The position numbers were made by a program, and so were the translations under genes. From a virus, in the IMG/VR virus record IMGVR_UViG_3300050119_000051, positions 1 through 58,840 of that record: a DNA stretch of 58,840 nt. One strand, written 5' to 3'. Below, piece after piece: positions 32,543-41,531 of this stretch (positions are counted from its first letter, which is position 1; each line of letters opens with the position of its first letter). The notes beneath the pieces are model-generated. The model was not told the origin of the DNA and made no database searches. It worked only from the letters and a program-made list of their open reading frames with translations.

Positions 32543-34579
32543 ATGCCTCACGCTATGTTGCGCCTAGCGGGCGGGGTCAATACGACTGAGACGGCAGCCC
32601 TCAATGAAAACTCTGGGATTTCGTCCTCTAACCTGATCCGATATTTTTACGATGTAAACGGCCCGGCGCTCGTTGGCAAACTCGGCGGCTGGAGCAAATT
32701 TTTTCCTTCCGCAATGGCCGCCATCGTGCGCGCGTTGTGGGCATGGGAGGATATCAACGATAACGCAAATCTGGCATTAGGCACGCAGGTATTTCCATCT
32801 GGCGCACGCTCTCAGTTAGCCGTCATCACAGCCGGTGCGCTCACAGATATCACGCCTGTTCAGGCGGTAAGCGCGATTCCACCGGTTGTGGTTGCAACTG
32901 CTATTGGAAGCCCGCTGATTGCGGTGGTAGACACCACCACTATCGGTATCACCAATACCTGCAGCGTGTACATCGCGACGCAAATCGCCGTTGGCGGACT
33001 GGTGCTGTTTGGTCTTTATCCCTGCGACGAATTGGGCTCCATTTATTCCAACAGTTACACGCTCTACGCCCGAGATATCCTAGGAAATCTGAGACTAGCG
33101 ACAACCACGGCCGCGGCCACTCTCCCAACATTTAGTACGCAGCCGCAGTCCAATGCCGTCGCCGTCACATTGACTGCGCACGGTTATGCGCCTGGTACTA
33201 CCTTCCCTATCCTTTTTGCCACGCTGGTGGGGGGCATAACGCTACAGGGAAACTATGTTATCCAGACCGTTGTCGACGCCAATACATTCACGATCCAATC
33301 CACATCTGCGGCGACTTCTGCTGCTACCGCAACATTAAACGGCGGCATTGCCGTTTTTGTGTACAACGGCTTGGGCGCGACGCCGCCATCCGCGCTACCA
33401 ATCGAGTCCGATGACTGGACACTGGATAACTTCGGACAGGATTTGATCGCGTGCCCCACGACTTCCCCAGGGTTGCCGGGAGGCATTTCCTATCAGCCGA
33501 TCTATCTCTGGTCGCCGACCAGTCAGCCGAATGCCGCAGTGATTCCGCAGGCGCCTGCGGTCAACGACGGGATATTCGTCGCAATGCCGCAGCGTCAGAT
33601 CATCGCGTGGGGATCGACTGAAACCGGCATCCAGGATCCGCTACTCATCAACTGGTGCGATGTCAATAATCCCAATCAATGGATTGCGCTCCCGACCAAT
33701 CAGGCAGGCTCATTTCGGATCCCAAAAGGCTCTCGCATCGTGGGCTGCGTTCAAGGGCCTCAGCAGGCCCTTGTCTGGACGAACATCGACGTGTGGTCAA
33801 TGCAGTTCATCGGCACTCCGTACGTCTATTCGTTCAATGAAATTGGTACCGGCTGCGGTCTGATTGCGCGCAAAGCCGCTGCGTCCCTGAATGGCATTTA
33901 TTACTGGATGGGACCATCACAGTTTTATAGCTTGGGCGGAGAGGGAGTGTTGCCCATACCATGCCCGGTGTGGGATGTTGTCTTTCAGAATCTTAATCAG
34001 GGCGCATTGTCGAAAATTCGCGTTGCGGTCAATTCCAGATTTGGCGAAATCCAGTGGTTCTATCCGTCAGCCAATGGCGGCGGCGAAGTCGATTCATACG
34101 TCAAGTACAATGTCTACATGAACGTATGGGATTATGGATCACTCGGACGAACCGCCTGGGTAGATCAATCGGTACTCGGGCCGCCAATCGGCGCGGATCC
34201 TGGGTCGTTATTGCTGTACCAGCATGAGACCTCTAACGATGCAGACGGCGTGGCGATGTTACCTTTCCTTCAGACTGGATATTTTGCGTTGAGTGAAGGG
34301 GATTTTCAGACGTTTGTGGATCTCGTTTGGCCAGACATGCGCTGGGGACAATGGTCGGAGGCGCAGAATGCGACGGTGCAAATCTCGTTCATTGTCGTCA
34401 ACTATCCCGGTGATACGCCGGTCACTTACGGCCCGTATTCAGTGACGCAGGCGACCAAATATTTCAACACGCGGCTGCGCGGGAGGCTCGTCGCGGTCAG
34501 GATATCGAGCAGTGATCTGGGCACTTGGTGGCGTATCGGTGCCCTGCGGTATCGTTATGCGCCGGACGGACGGTTCTAA
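32543..34579 (+). CDS. P22 gp10-like tail hub / DNA stabilisation protein
   Basis: 678 residues, beta-propeller-like and beta-rich. The N-terminus (MLRLAGGVNTTETAALNENS; SSSNLIRYFYDVNGPAL; KLGGWSKFF) is the pattern of P22 gp10-type packaged-DNA stabilisation proteins. Further segments include PQRQIIAWGSTETG, LINWCDVNNPNQW and KAAASLNGIYYWMGPSQF. Forms the hub that closes the portal channel and receives the spikes. ATG 32555 is an alternative start. Confidence 0.72.
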   Translation: MPHAMLRLAGGVNTTETAALNENSGISSSNLIRYFYDVNGPALVGKLGGWSKFFPSAMAAIVRALWAWEDINDNANLALGTQVFPSGARSQLAVITAGALTDITPVQAVSAIPPVVVATAIGSPLIAVVDTTTIGITNTCSVYIATQIAVGGLVLFGLYPCDELGSIYSNSYTLYARDILGNLRLATTTAAATLPTFSTQPQSNAVAVTLTAHGYAPGTTFPILFATLVGGITLQGNYVIQTVVDANTFTIQSTSAATSAATATLNGGIAVFVYNGLGATPPSALPIESDDWTLDNFGQDLIACPTTSPGLPGGISYQPIYLWSPTSQPNAAVIPQAPAVNDGIFVAMPQRQIIAWGSTETGIQDPLLINWCDVNNPNQWIALPTNQAGSFRIPKGSRIVGCVQGPQQALVWTNIDVWSMQFIGTPYVYSFNEIGTGCGLIARKAAASLNGIYYWMGPSQFYSLGGEGVLPIPCPVWDVVFQNLNQGALSKIRVAVNSRFGEIQWFYPSANGGGEVDSYVKYNVYMNVWDYGSLGRTAWVDQSVLGPPIGADPGSLLLYQHETSNDADGVAMLPFLQTGYFALSEGDFQTFVDLVWPDMRWGQWSEAQNATVQISFIVVNYPGDTPVTYGPYSVTQATKYFNTRLRGRLVAVRISSSDLGTWWRIGALRYRYAPDGRF

Positions 34580-34671
34580 TGGCCGCTGGCCTTTTAGCTA
34601 TTATTCTGCAGATATGGAGAGAACGCTCCATGCAGTTCGCGAGCGTTTGTCAACGTACGGTAAGTATGTAA
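34579..34671 (+). CDS. 30-residue micro-ORF linked by TAATG overlaps on both sides
   Basis: The hub stop codon forms TAATG with the ATG at 34579; this frame ends at TAA 34669-34671, which forms TAATG with the next gene's ATG at 34671. The peptide (MAAGLLAIILQIWRERS then a mixed tail) is hydrophobic at its N-terminus. It may be a real micropeptide or only a coupling device between two genes. Confidence 0.4.
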   Translation: MAAGLLAIILQIWRERSMQFASVCQRTVSM

Positions 34672-35036
34672 TGGCTGGAGCTTCACAGTCTGCTGGAGCC
34701 TCTCTCTCTGATCTGCTCTCGGCAGTGAAAAATCTCGTGCAGGCGGCTGGCACAATCGCGCAGAATTACCTCAACGTTCAGGGGCAGCAGAGCGCGGCCG
34801 CATTGACAGCGCCCACGATCATCAAGATTTCTGGTGGAAGAATCGCTCGGGTCAGCGTGATTGTCGCTGGCTCTGCGGTCGGTACGGTCTATGATGGGGC
34901 TAGCCTGAGTGCAACGGCGAGTCCTCTCTACATCATCCCTAACACGGTGGGCGTTGTCGAAGTGAACATGCCGGCCAATGTTGGGATTTTGGTCGCACCT
35001 GGGACTGGGCAGAAAGTCAGCGTGAGTTTTTCATAA
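34671..35036 (+). CDS. Small tail/virion protein
   Basis: 121 residues from ATG 34671, chosen over the in-frame ATG 34614 and the earlier start because it gives the compact length and the TAATG junction. Helix (SLSDLLSAVKNLVQAAGTI), NYLNVQGQQS, then a beta domain (KISGGRIARVSVIVAGSAVG) ending with VSVSFS. A conserved type of phage virion protein; role unknown. Confidence 0.6.
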   Translation: MAGASQSAGASLSDLLSAVKNLVQAAGTIAQNYLNVQGQQSAAALTAPTIIKISGGRIARVSVIVAGSAVGTVYDGASLSATASPLYIIPNTVGVVEVNMPANVGILVAPGTGQKVSVSFS

Positions 35037-35948
35037 ATGGATCCGATAACCATAGCTCTCCACACTGCGCGCAAACGGCGCGATGATGGCGGCTCTGTTG
35101 AGACCACACGGACCGTCGGCGCGAAATTCCACGCCGGGCCGATTCACAGCGGGGTGGCGGGGCGTACCGATCATCTGCCGATCACGGTACAGTCAGGGTC
35201 ATATGTCCTGCCAGCCGATATCGTGAGTGCCGGCGGCTCGGGCAATACGCTCGCCGGCTTTAAAGTCCTGCGCCGAACCTTCGGCGGCGAGCCGTACGGC
35301 GCTGGCAGCGCGCCCTACGGCCAGAACAAGGGCGTCTATGGACTGCCGGTCACATATGCCCGCGGCGGCCGCGCCCGAGCCGCCGGCATCCTGTTCCTGT
35401 CGCCAGACAAGGAAGTGCTCCTGATGCGCCGGACAGAGGACGATGGCCACAAGGGCGAATGGGCCTTCCCGGCCGGTGGCATCAAAAAGGACGAAACACC
35501 TGATGCGGCTGCCAAGCGTGAAACCGGCGAGGAAACCGGGTACAAACACGAGGGCGGACTGTCGCCTTTCATGCACAGCGAGGATAAAAATCTAGACTTT
35601 ACAACGTACTTAGCTCACTCTCAGCGCTTCGATCCGAAGCTGAATCATGAGCATGATGGAGCCAGATGGGTGACTCTAGATGAGGCCAAAAAACTACAGC
35701 TGCATCCGGGGGTCAAGGCTGCGCTCGAGAAACTCGCCACGCGTGCTGGTAAGGCCCACGGCGGTGAATCATCGGGCGTGCCGATCGTCGCGGCCGGCGG
35801 CGAATGGGTTATCAGCCCGGAGCATGTGCGACGCGTCGGTAACGGCGACATCGATATGGGACACCGAGTGCTCGATGCGTTCGTACACCGGGTCCGCAAG
35901 GAACTGATCGGGACGCTCAGCAAGCTGCCAGGACCGCGCCGTGACTGA
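35037..35948 (+). CDS. Virion-module protein with an embedded Nudix domain
   Basis: 303 residues. The flanks look like a phage structural protein: AGPIHSGVAGRTDHLPITV and SGSYVLPADIVSAGGSGNT at the N-terminus, and GVPIVAAGGEWVISPEHV with TLSKLPGPRRD at the C-terminus. Between them (about 118-235) lies a Nudix hydrolase with a complete box (G-x5-E-x7-RExxEExG, about 147-169; visible as KRETGEETGY). It carries the YARGGRARA motif right at the domain border. Nudix enzymes hydrolyse nucleoside diphosphate derivatives; the substrate is unknown. Either an enzyme carried in the particle or made with tail proteins. Confidence 0.75.
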   Translation: MDPITIALHTARKRRDDGGSVETTRTVGAKFHAGPIHSGVAGRTDHLPITVQSGSYVLPADIVSAGGSGNTLAGFKVLRRTFGGEPYGAGSAPYGQNKGVYGLPVTYARGGRARAAGILFLSPDKEVLLMRRTEDDGHKGEWAFPAGGIKKDETPDAAAKRETGEETGYKHEGGLSPFMHSEDKNLDFTTYLAHSQRFDPKLNHEHDGARWVTLDEAKKLQLHPGVKAALEKLATRAGKAHGGESSGVPIVAAGGEWVISPEHVRRVGNGDIDMGHRVLDAFVHRVRKELIGTLSKLPGPRRD

Positions 35949-36120
35949 CTCACCTTACACAGAAAACATGTTCGACATCGCCGTCCATCTGGCGACCAAG
36001 ATCATGGATGCACCGGACGTCTGGACGGCACACGACTTGACGTACTTGATCGAACGCGAACTCGACAAGTACATCGAGGAAGGTAGCTTGCGGTTTGCAA
36101 AACCGGTGAATCGGCGATGA
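35941..36120 (+). CDS. Small hypothetical protein
   Basis: 59 residues from GTG 35941, overlapping the previous gene by 8 nt and the next by 4 nt. Helical (FDIAVHLATKIMDAPDVWT; DLTYLIERELDKYIEEGS). The tight double overlap supports translation. Unrecognised. Confidence 0.55.
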   Translation: MTDSPYTENMFDIAVHLATKIMDAPDVWTAHDLTYLIERELDKYIEEGSLRFAKPVNRR

Positions 36121-36650
36121 CTCAGACCGCTGTAGCGCGCACAGAGCAATCGTCACGCGCGCCCGAACCGGCGCTCCAAATCCGGCTTGCCACGCCAGCA
36201 GACATGAATGAAGTGATGAAGCTGGCGGTTACTGCGTGTAAAGAGAATGCTTTTCTAGAGGCATCTGCGGAAATGTTGGCTCGCGAGATTTGGCCGGCTC
36301 TCGTACAAGACCACGGGCTTATGGCTTTGATAGGTCCTCCAGGCGGGGCGATTGAGGGATTGGTTTTGCTGCGAATAGGAACCATCTGGTATAGCAAAGA
36401 GCAAGTTTTGGAGGAAAAGGCAATATTCGTCTATCCAGAATTCAGATCGGCGAAGGGCGGCCGCGCGAAGAAACTTTGCGACTTCAGTAAAAAAGTGGCT
36501 GATACATTGGGAATGAAACTTCTGATCGGAGTGCTTTCTGCGCATCGGACTGAAGGCAAGGTTGCAATGTATACGAGACAGTTCGGTCCACCGATGGGAG
36601 CTTTTTGGCTCTACGGCACGACTACTGGCGATAAACAGGTAGTAGCATGA
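36117..36650 (+). CDS. GNAT-type acetyltransferase
   Basis: 177 residues. GNAT-like pattern: QIRLATPADMNEVMKLAV (beta1-alpha1), LVLLRIGTIWYSKEQVLEE, FVYPEFRSAKGGRAKKLC in the acetyl-CoA-binding motif A position (R-x-x-G-G-R/G-like) and KLLIGVLSAHRTEGKVAMY. Phage GNAT proteins between tail genes are common; the target is unknown. The SAKGGRAK stretch also resembles the GG-Arg motif of neighbouring virion proteins. Confidence 0.7.
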   Translation: MTQTAVARTEQSSRAPEPALQIRLATPADMNEVMKLAVTACKENAFLEASAEMLAREIWPALVQDHGLMALIGPPGGAIEGLVLLRIGTIWYSKEQVLEEKAIFVYPEFRSAKGGRAKKLCDFSKKVADTLGMKLLIGVLSAHRTEGKVAMYTRQFGPPMGAFWLYGTTTGDKQVVA

Positions 36651-36683
36651 TCAATCTTGATAGTGTGAACTGAAGGCCATACC

Positions 36684-39600
36684 GTGTCGGGCAAACAAAG
36701 TACTAGCACGTCAGGGGTATCAATCCCACCGGCTGTGCTCGCGCAATATCAATCGGTGAACGCGGCCGCCAATCAAACCGCGCAAACCCCATTCCAACAA
36801 TACAATGGCGAATTTGTCGCCCCTGTCAACGATGAACAGTACGCCGGTGTCGCCGGCACCAACTCTGCCGCGACTGAGGCGCAGCCTTTCTATTCTGCGG
36901 CCACTGCCGGATTAGGCGCTGCGCAGGCCGGGACGGCCCCCTATAACGCGGAAGCTGCGGGCACGCTCGGCGCTTCGCAGGCTGGTACGCAACCATACAA
37001 CGCGATGGCAGCGAATACACTCAGCGGCGCTCAGGGTGCAACGGCACCAGTCAACGCGGCTGCCGAGGCTGGAACCGCCGCGAGCGCCGCGCCGTTGTCT
37101 GGTTCTCAGATCGAACAATATCTGTCGCCATATTTGAGTACGGTTTTGGGTTCTGAGGCTGGCGTCCTCAACCAAAATAATCAGCAGCAGCAGGCCGGTC
37201 AACTAGGGGACGCGATCACATCTGGCGCCTTTGGCGGTGACCGCACTGGAATTGCTGCCGCGAATCTGGAGGAGCAGCAAAATCTAGCGAACTCGAATAT
37301 TTACTCCAACATCCTGAACACCGGCTATCAGTCGGCCCTGAGCACGGCGCAGGGGCAGCAGCAGATCGGCCTCGCCGGTGCGCAGCAACTCGCCAGTATC
37401 GGGCAGACGGCCTATGGCGAAGGCGCGAATACAGCATCAGAGGCCGCGGCGCTCGGCCAGACAGCTTACGGCGAGGGTGCGAATACAGCATCAGAGGCCG
37501 CGGCGCTCGGCCAGACAGCTTACGGCGAGGGTGCCAACACGGCATCAGGATTGGCGGCCTTGGGAACTGGGGCGCAAACCGCTGGGCTCCAAGGCGCGCA
37601 GGCACAGATTGGCGCCGGTACGGTGGAGCAACAGACGCAGCAGGCCGAGGACACCGCGCAATACAATCAGTTTCTACAGCAGCAGTCCTATCCGTTTCAA
37701 GTCGATCAGTTCCTCGCGAATATTGCCGAGGGCACTGGCGCGCTGTCTGGATCGACGACTACCACGACGCAGCCTGGAGGATTCTTCAGCGACCGTCGCC
37801 TGAAGCGTGATATAAAAAAGATCGGCGAGACGTTCGATCACCAAGACGTCGTCACTTACAAGATGGGCGACGACGACCGCACACGCATCGGATTGATCGC
37901 GCAGGACGTTGAGAAGAAGCATCCGGACGCGGTCGGCTTGGCAGCCGGATTTAAGGTGGTAGACTACGGTAAGGCCACGAAAGATGCGGCGAAGCGCGGC
38001 AAGTTCGCTGAAGGGGGTCTTGCTGGCGCGGGCGCTCCTATAATAGATCCTGCAACGCTTCGGGCATCAGATGAGGACATGGGCGCGCATATCAAGGCGA
38101 CCCACCCTATGGGGGCGAGGATGACCGGCGGTGGGACTCGGGTTCACCTAAACGATGGTTCGACTTGGGAGCAGCGCGGGGGTCGTCGTGGCGATTGGCA
38201 TCGCGGGCACTTTGACCGCGGCGGTTACGCGACCGGAGGATTGTCGCCAGGCAGGAGCTCGCCAGCTGGCTCCATTGCCGCTCAAGCTGGTCTGGGCGCC
38301 CCGTCGTCGCCGTCCGGATCGATCGCCGCGCAGGCTGGATTAGGTGCCACGTCGTCGCCCCTCCCAGGATCCATCACCGCACAGCTCGCGCCGACTACGG
38401 GTAGCGCGCCAGCTAGCGCACCAAGCAGTGTGCCATCCCCAGTGCCGATACCAGCAGGGGCGATACCGAGCTCCACTCACGTTCCTGAGACGCCAGGACC
38501 GGCATACACGACGCCCCCAGCCTATGCGATGCCTGGGGCGACGCCGGCATTCGCGTCGCCTGGATCAACCTTTGCGACAACGCCAGGTTTTTGGTCACCG
38601 GATCTCTCTGGTGGATTTGCTCATGGCGGGGATGTTAGGCATCGCGATGCCGCCAATAATGATCATTTCTACGAAGGCGGTGTGGTGCCGTTCAGACGTG
38701 CGCGAGCTGTGGGCGGTACTGACGACGGGCTCGCCGGAGCCTTGCAGGCGCAGCAGGCCATGTACTCTGGGATGCCTGGAGGGGGCGCACAGCGGCAGAT
38801 CAATCAATCGGGCACCGGTGGTGGTAGTCACTCGCTTCCAGTGTCCAATGCGCCAGCCGTGGCTCCGCAGTCGGGTATCAGTCAGGTCAATAGCGGGATC
38901 AATACTGTCAATAACGGCTACAAGCTGTACGGCAACATGACGAAATCGGCGGCTACGCCCTCGGGTGGCGTGGTGCCGGCTCAGGCAGTCGCCCAGCCTA
39001 CGGGACTACAGGCGGCTGGCTTGCAGCCGTCCGGGGCAATCACTGCTGGTGCGCCTGCCGATTCGGCCACCGAAGGCGCACTGGCTACGGCCGCGCCCAT
39101 GGACACGGCTGTCGATGCCGGAGCTACTGCAGCTGGCGAGGGCGCTGCGGCCGATGCAGCAGGAACAGCAGCCACGTCCGCTGCTGCCGGGGCCGCAGGA
39201 ACCGCGGCGGCTGGCGCTGCGACCGACGCTGCTGCGACCGCAGCGGCAGAAGCGGCAGCGGCACTTGCGGCCGAATACGCGGTGGCGGACGTGGGCGCTT
39301 CGGCGATCCTATTGGCCAAGCGGGGCGGCGCGATACGGCGCAAATATGATGCGGGCGGTACGCCCTATCTCGAATCCAGCTTGGACAGTAGTGGCAACCT
39401 AAACATCCCAGAGGACCCTAACACGTCCACGCTGAAAGCCGCCCCAGGCGCCGGTAAGCTGCCGACCGGATTACAGACCATGATGAAGATGGGGAATCCT
39501 ACCGATTGGAGTGACATGGCCGGATCCATGTTTTCTAATCAGGCACTGGCGACTGGCGGCGTCGCTGGGCGGCGCGGCTATGATGATGGCGGGACGCCAA

Positions 39601-41531
39601 CGGCTGACGACACGGTTCAGGTGCCAGACCAAACTGTCGGCGTAGCGGCCTCAGATGCTTCTGCGTCGGCTCCAAGCGATGGCGGCGTAGCTGGCGGGGC
39701 AGTGCCTGCGGCGTCGGCAGAAGATACGCAGAGCGGCCTCGGTGCCATTTGGAACAAGGTCAAGGGCAGCGCACTCGCGAAGCCGGAAAACTGGGTACCA
39801 CTGCTCTCAGCCATCAGTGCGATGGGCACGGCGAAGACGGTGCACCCGGGCGTTGCGTTGGCGGCGGGGCTCGGCGCTGGCGCTCAGGCGTATCAAGGCG
39901 AACAGACGGCGCTCGCTCAGCAGCAAAGAACGCAGGCGGAAACGGGACTGATTGGGGCGCGGGCGACCGGCGCTGGCCTCCAGAATCAGATGACGCAGTT
40001 GGGAATAAACGACATACGTAATCCGCCGCCAACGTCCTTGCCAGATCCGGTGCGGCCAACTGGGATGACACCCAGCGATCCGACCGATCCGCAGGAACTG
40101 GCATTCCAGAAGTTCGCGCCCCTGCCGACCGCGCGCCCAGATTATGTGACTAATCGCATCAATGCGTACAACATGGCGAACAAGCCAGAAGTCGCCAAGA
40201 GCATCGGCGATCAGTATGACCAGCAGATAGCCGGTGCCAATCAAACGCGAACCCTGGGCGCAAGTTCGGCCTATCTCAGCTTTGCCAATGCCGCCAACGC
40301 GCCTTCTGGACAAGCGTTGTCGATGGTGGCAAAGCTCAATCCGCAAAAGGCCGCACAGATACAGCAATCCGGTGCTGATCCAGCAACACAGGATCAGCAG
40401 GCCAGAGACTGGGCCGGGGCAATGGGACTGCAAGCTCATTCGTGGTCTGGCAGACCAACGACGATGCAGAACGGCGTACTGATTGACCAACCTACATCAT
40501 CCCCAGTGGTCGGCTCGAATCAGCTCCTGACCGGGCTCACGCCTGAGGATAAACAGGCAGCGTACACCGAAGCGATGCAACCGATAACGCTCGACAACGG
40601 GCTGCCGGGGCGCAATTACCAGAAGTTTGGCATGACGGCACCAGAGCAGTACATCATGGCGAAGGATAAGGCCGCTAGGATGATCGGCGGGACGCCCAGT
40701 GGCGGCATGGTACCAGCGCAGGGTGGTGCTCCACCAACGACGACTCTGCGAGCCGTACCATCGCCAGCGGCCGGGCCAGCGGCCGCGCCTGCGGCGCGCA
40801 AACTCCCCCGGGCCGCCCCTGCTGCGGTTCCAGCTGCTGCGACTGTTTCCGCACAAACGCCAGCGGTAGATCAGCCGACTGCCGACCCTTATCTCAGTAA
40901 GGCGCTCGCCGACCCAAAGTTCAATTTGCAGCCGCTGCCGAAGGTAGTCGATCAGACTACAAGACAAGCTGCGCTTACACAGCAAGGCATCAACCAGAAT
41001 TCGGCCGCAAAGCTCAAAAATGACGCGGCGGGTATCACTGATTCGGCATCAATGGCACTGCAATACTTGACTTCGGCTAGATCGATCATGAATTCGAAAG
41101 GCGCAACCGTAGGCATGTATGGCGGATTACTGACGCAAGCCAGCCGAGTTCTTGGTGGCGGCCCGCAATCTACAAATTATCAGGAGTTAGCGAAGTACTT
41201 GGGGAATGCAGGAGTGCAAGCCGGGAGAGGAAATTTTCCGAACGCTACTCAGCAAGAGATGGGATTGCAACTCACCGAACTTAGCCCGCATGAAAAGATG
41301 AACGCTGACACGATTAATGATCTGTTGGCGACCAATATTCGTGCTACGAAATACACGCTGGCATCCGCCGATCGAGCACCCCAGTATGTCGCCGCTGGGA
41401 AAGACCCGCAGGCTTTCCAGCAGTGGAATCAGGCGCACTACCCGCGCGAGAAAGTGGTGAACGCATCACAGACGGCGAGCGGGCCAGGTGGCCAAAAGAT
41501 GTACGAAATTAACGGCAAGTGGGTGCAATGA
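36684..41531 (+). CDS. Giant internal virion/ejection protein with internal S74-like domain
   Basis: 1615 residues from GTG 36684. The first 340 residues are Ala/Gln/Gly-rich with three 18-residue repeats. Residues about 365-430 match an S74 intramolecular-chaperone/peptidase domain (FFSDRRLKRDIKKIGETF; TRIGLIAQDVEKKHPDAVG); Ser369-Asp is the expected cleavage dyad. Past it come many GG motifs (FAEGGLAG, FDRGGYATGG, FAHGGDVRHR, LAKRGGAIRR, YDAGGTPY, ATGGVAGRRGYDDGG), Pro/Ala-rich linkers and a helical C-terminal third. Length, position and composition suggest a protein ejected with the DNA or a tape-like internal protein. Overlaps the next gene by 4 nt. Confidence 0.65.
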   Translation: MSGKQSTSTSGVSIPPAVLAQYQSVNAAANQTAQTPFQQYNGEFVAPVNDEQYAGVAGTNSAATEAQPFYSAATAGLGAAQAGTAPYNAEAAGTLGASQAGTQPYNAMAANTLSGAQGATAPVNAAAEAGTAASAAPLSGSQIEQYLSPYLSTVLGSEAGVLNQNNQQQQAGQLGDAITSGAFGGDRTGIAAANLEEQQNLANSNIYSNILNTGYQSALSTAQGQQQIGLAGAQQLASIGQTAYGEGANTASEAAALGQTAYGEGANTASEAAALGQTAYGEGANTASGLAALGTGAQTAGLQGAQAQIGAGTVEQQTQQAEDTAQYNQFLQQQSYPFQVDQFLANIAEGTGALSGSTTTTTQPGGFFSDRRLKRDIKKIGETFDHQDVVTYKMGDDDRTRIGLIAQDVEKKHPDAVGLAAGFKVVDYGKATKDAAKRGKFAEGGLAGAGAPIIDPATLRASDEDMGAHIKATHPMGARMTGGGTRVHLNDGSTWEQRGGRRGDWHRGHFDRGGYATGGLSPGRSSPAGSIAAQAGLGAPSSPSGSIAAQAGLGATSSPLPGSITAQLAPTTGSAPASAPSSVPSPVPIPAGAIPSSTHVPETPGPAYTTPPAYAMPGATPAFASPGSTFATTPGFWSPDLSGGFAHGGDVRHRDAANNDHFYEGGVVPFRRARAVGGTDDGLAGALQAQQAMYSGMPGGGAQRQINQSGTGGGSHSLPVSNAPAVAPQSGISQVNSGINTVNNGYKLYGNMTKSAATPSGGVVPAQAVAQPTGLQAAGLQPSGAITAGAPADSATEGALATAAPMDTAVDAGATAAGEGAAADAAGTAATSAAAGAAGTAAAGAATDAAATAAAEAAAALAAEYAVADVGASAILLAKRGGAIRRKYDAGGTPYLESSLDSSGNLNIPEDPNTSTLKAAPGAGKLPTGLQTMMKMGNPTDWSDMAGSMFSNQALATGGVAGRRGYDDGGTPTADDTVQVPDQTVGVAASDASASAPSDGGVAGGAVPAASAEDTQSGLGAIWNKVKGSALAKPENWVPLLSAISAMGTAKTVHPGVALAAGLGAGAQAYQGEQTALAQQQRTQAETGLIGARATGAGLQNQMTQLGINDIRNPPPTSLPDPVRPTGMTPSDPTDPQELAFQKFAPLPTARPDYVTNRINAYNMANKPEVAKSIGDQYDQQIAGANQTRTLGASSAYLSFANAANAPSGQALSMVAKLNPQKAAQIQQSGADPATQDQQARDWAGAMGLQAHSWSGRPTTMQNGVLIDQPTSSPVVGSNQLLTGLTPEDKQAAYTEAMQPITLDNGLPGRNYQKFGMTAPEQYIMAKDKAARMIGGTPSGGMVPAQGGAPPTTTLRAVPSPAAGPAAAPAARKLPRAAPAAVPAAATVSAQTPAVDQPTADPYLSKALADPKFNLQPLPKVVDQTTRQAALTQQGINQNSAAKLKNDAAGITDSASMALQYLTSARSIMNSKGATVGMYGGLLTQASRVLGGGPQSTNYQELAKYLGNAGVQAGRGNFPNATQQEMGLQLTELSPHEKMNADTINDLLATNIRATKYTLASADRAPQYVAAGKDPQAFQQWNQAHYPREKVVNASQTASGPGGQKMYEINGKWVQ
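37401..37562. repeat. Three 54-bp in-frame tandem repeats
   Basis: Units at 37401-37454, 37455-37508 and 37509-37562 each encode an 18-residue module beginning GQTAYGEGANTAS. The first and second share one long identical stretch and the second and third another, a mosaic typical of recent unequal exchange. The third ends in a diverged tail (GLAAL). Confidence 0.9.

Noticed and set aside
36912-37202. Leftward frames in the giant virion gene
   Set aside because: Composition follows the antisense of Ala/Gln repeats; no ribosome binding sites or domains.
38155-39402. Several Arg/Pro-rich frames over the giant virion gene
   Set aside because: Shadow frames of a GC-rich Ala/Gly/Pro coding sequence.
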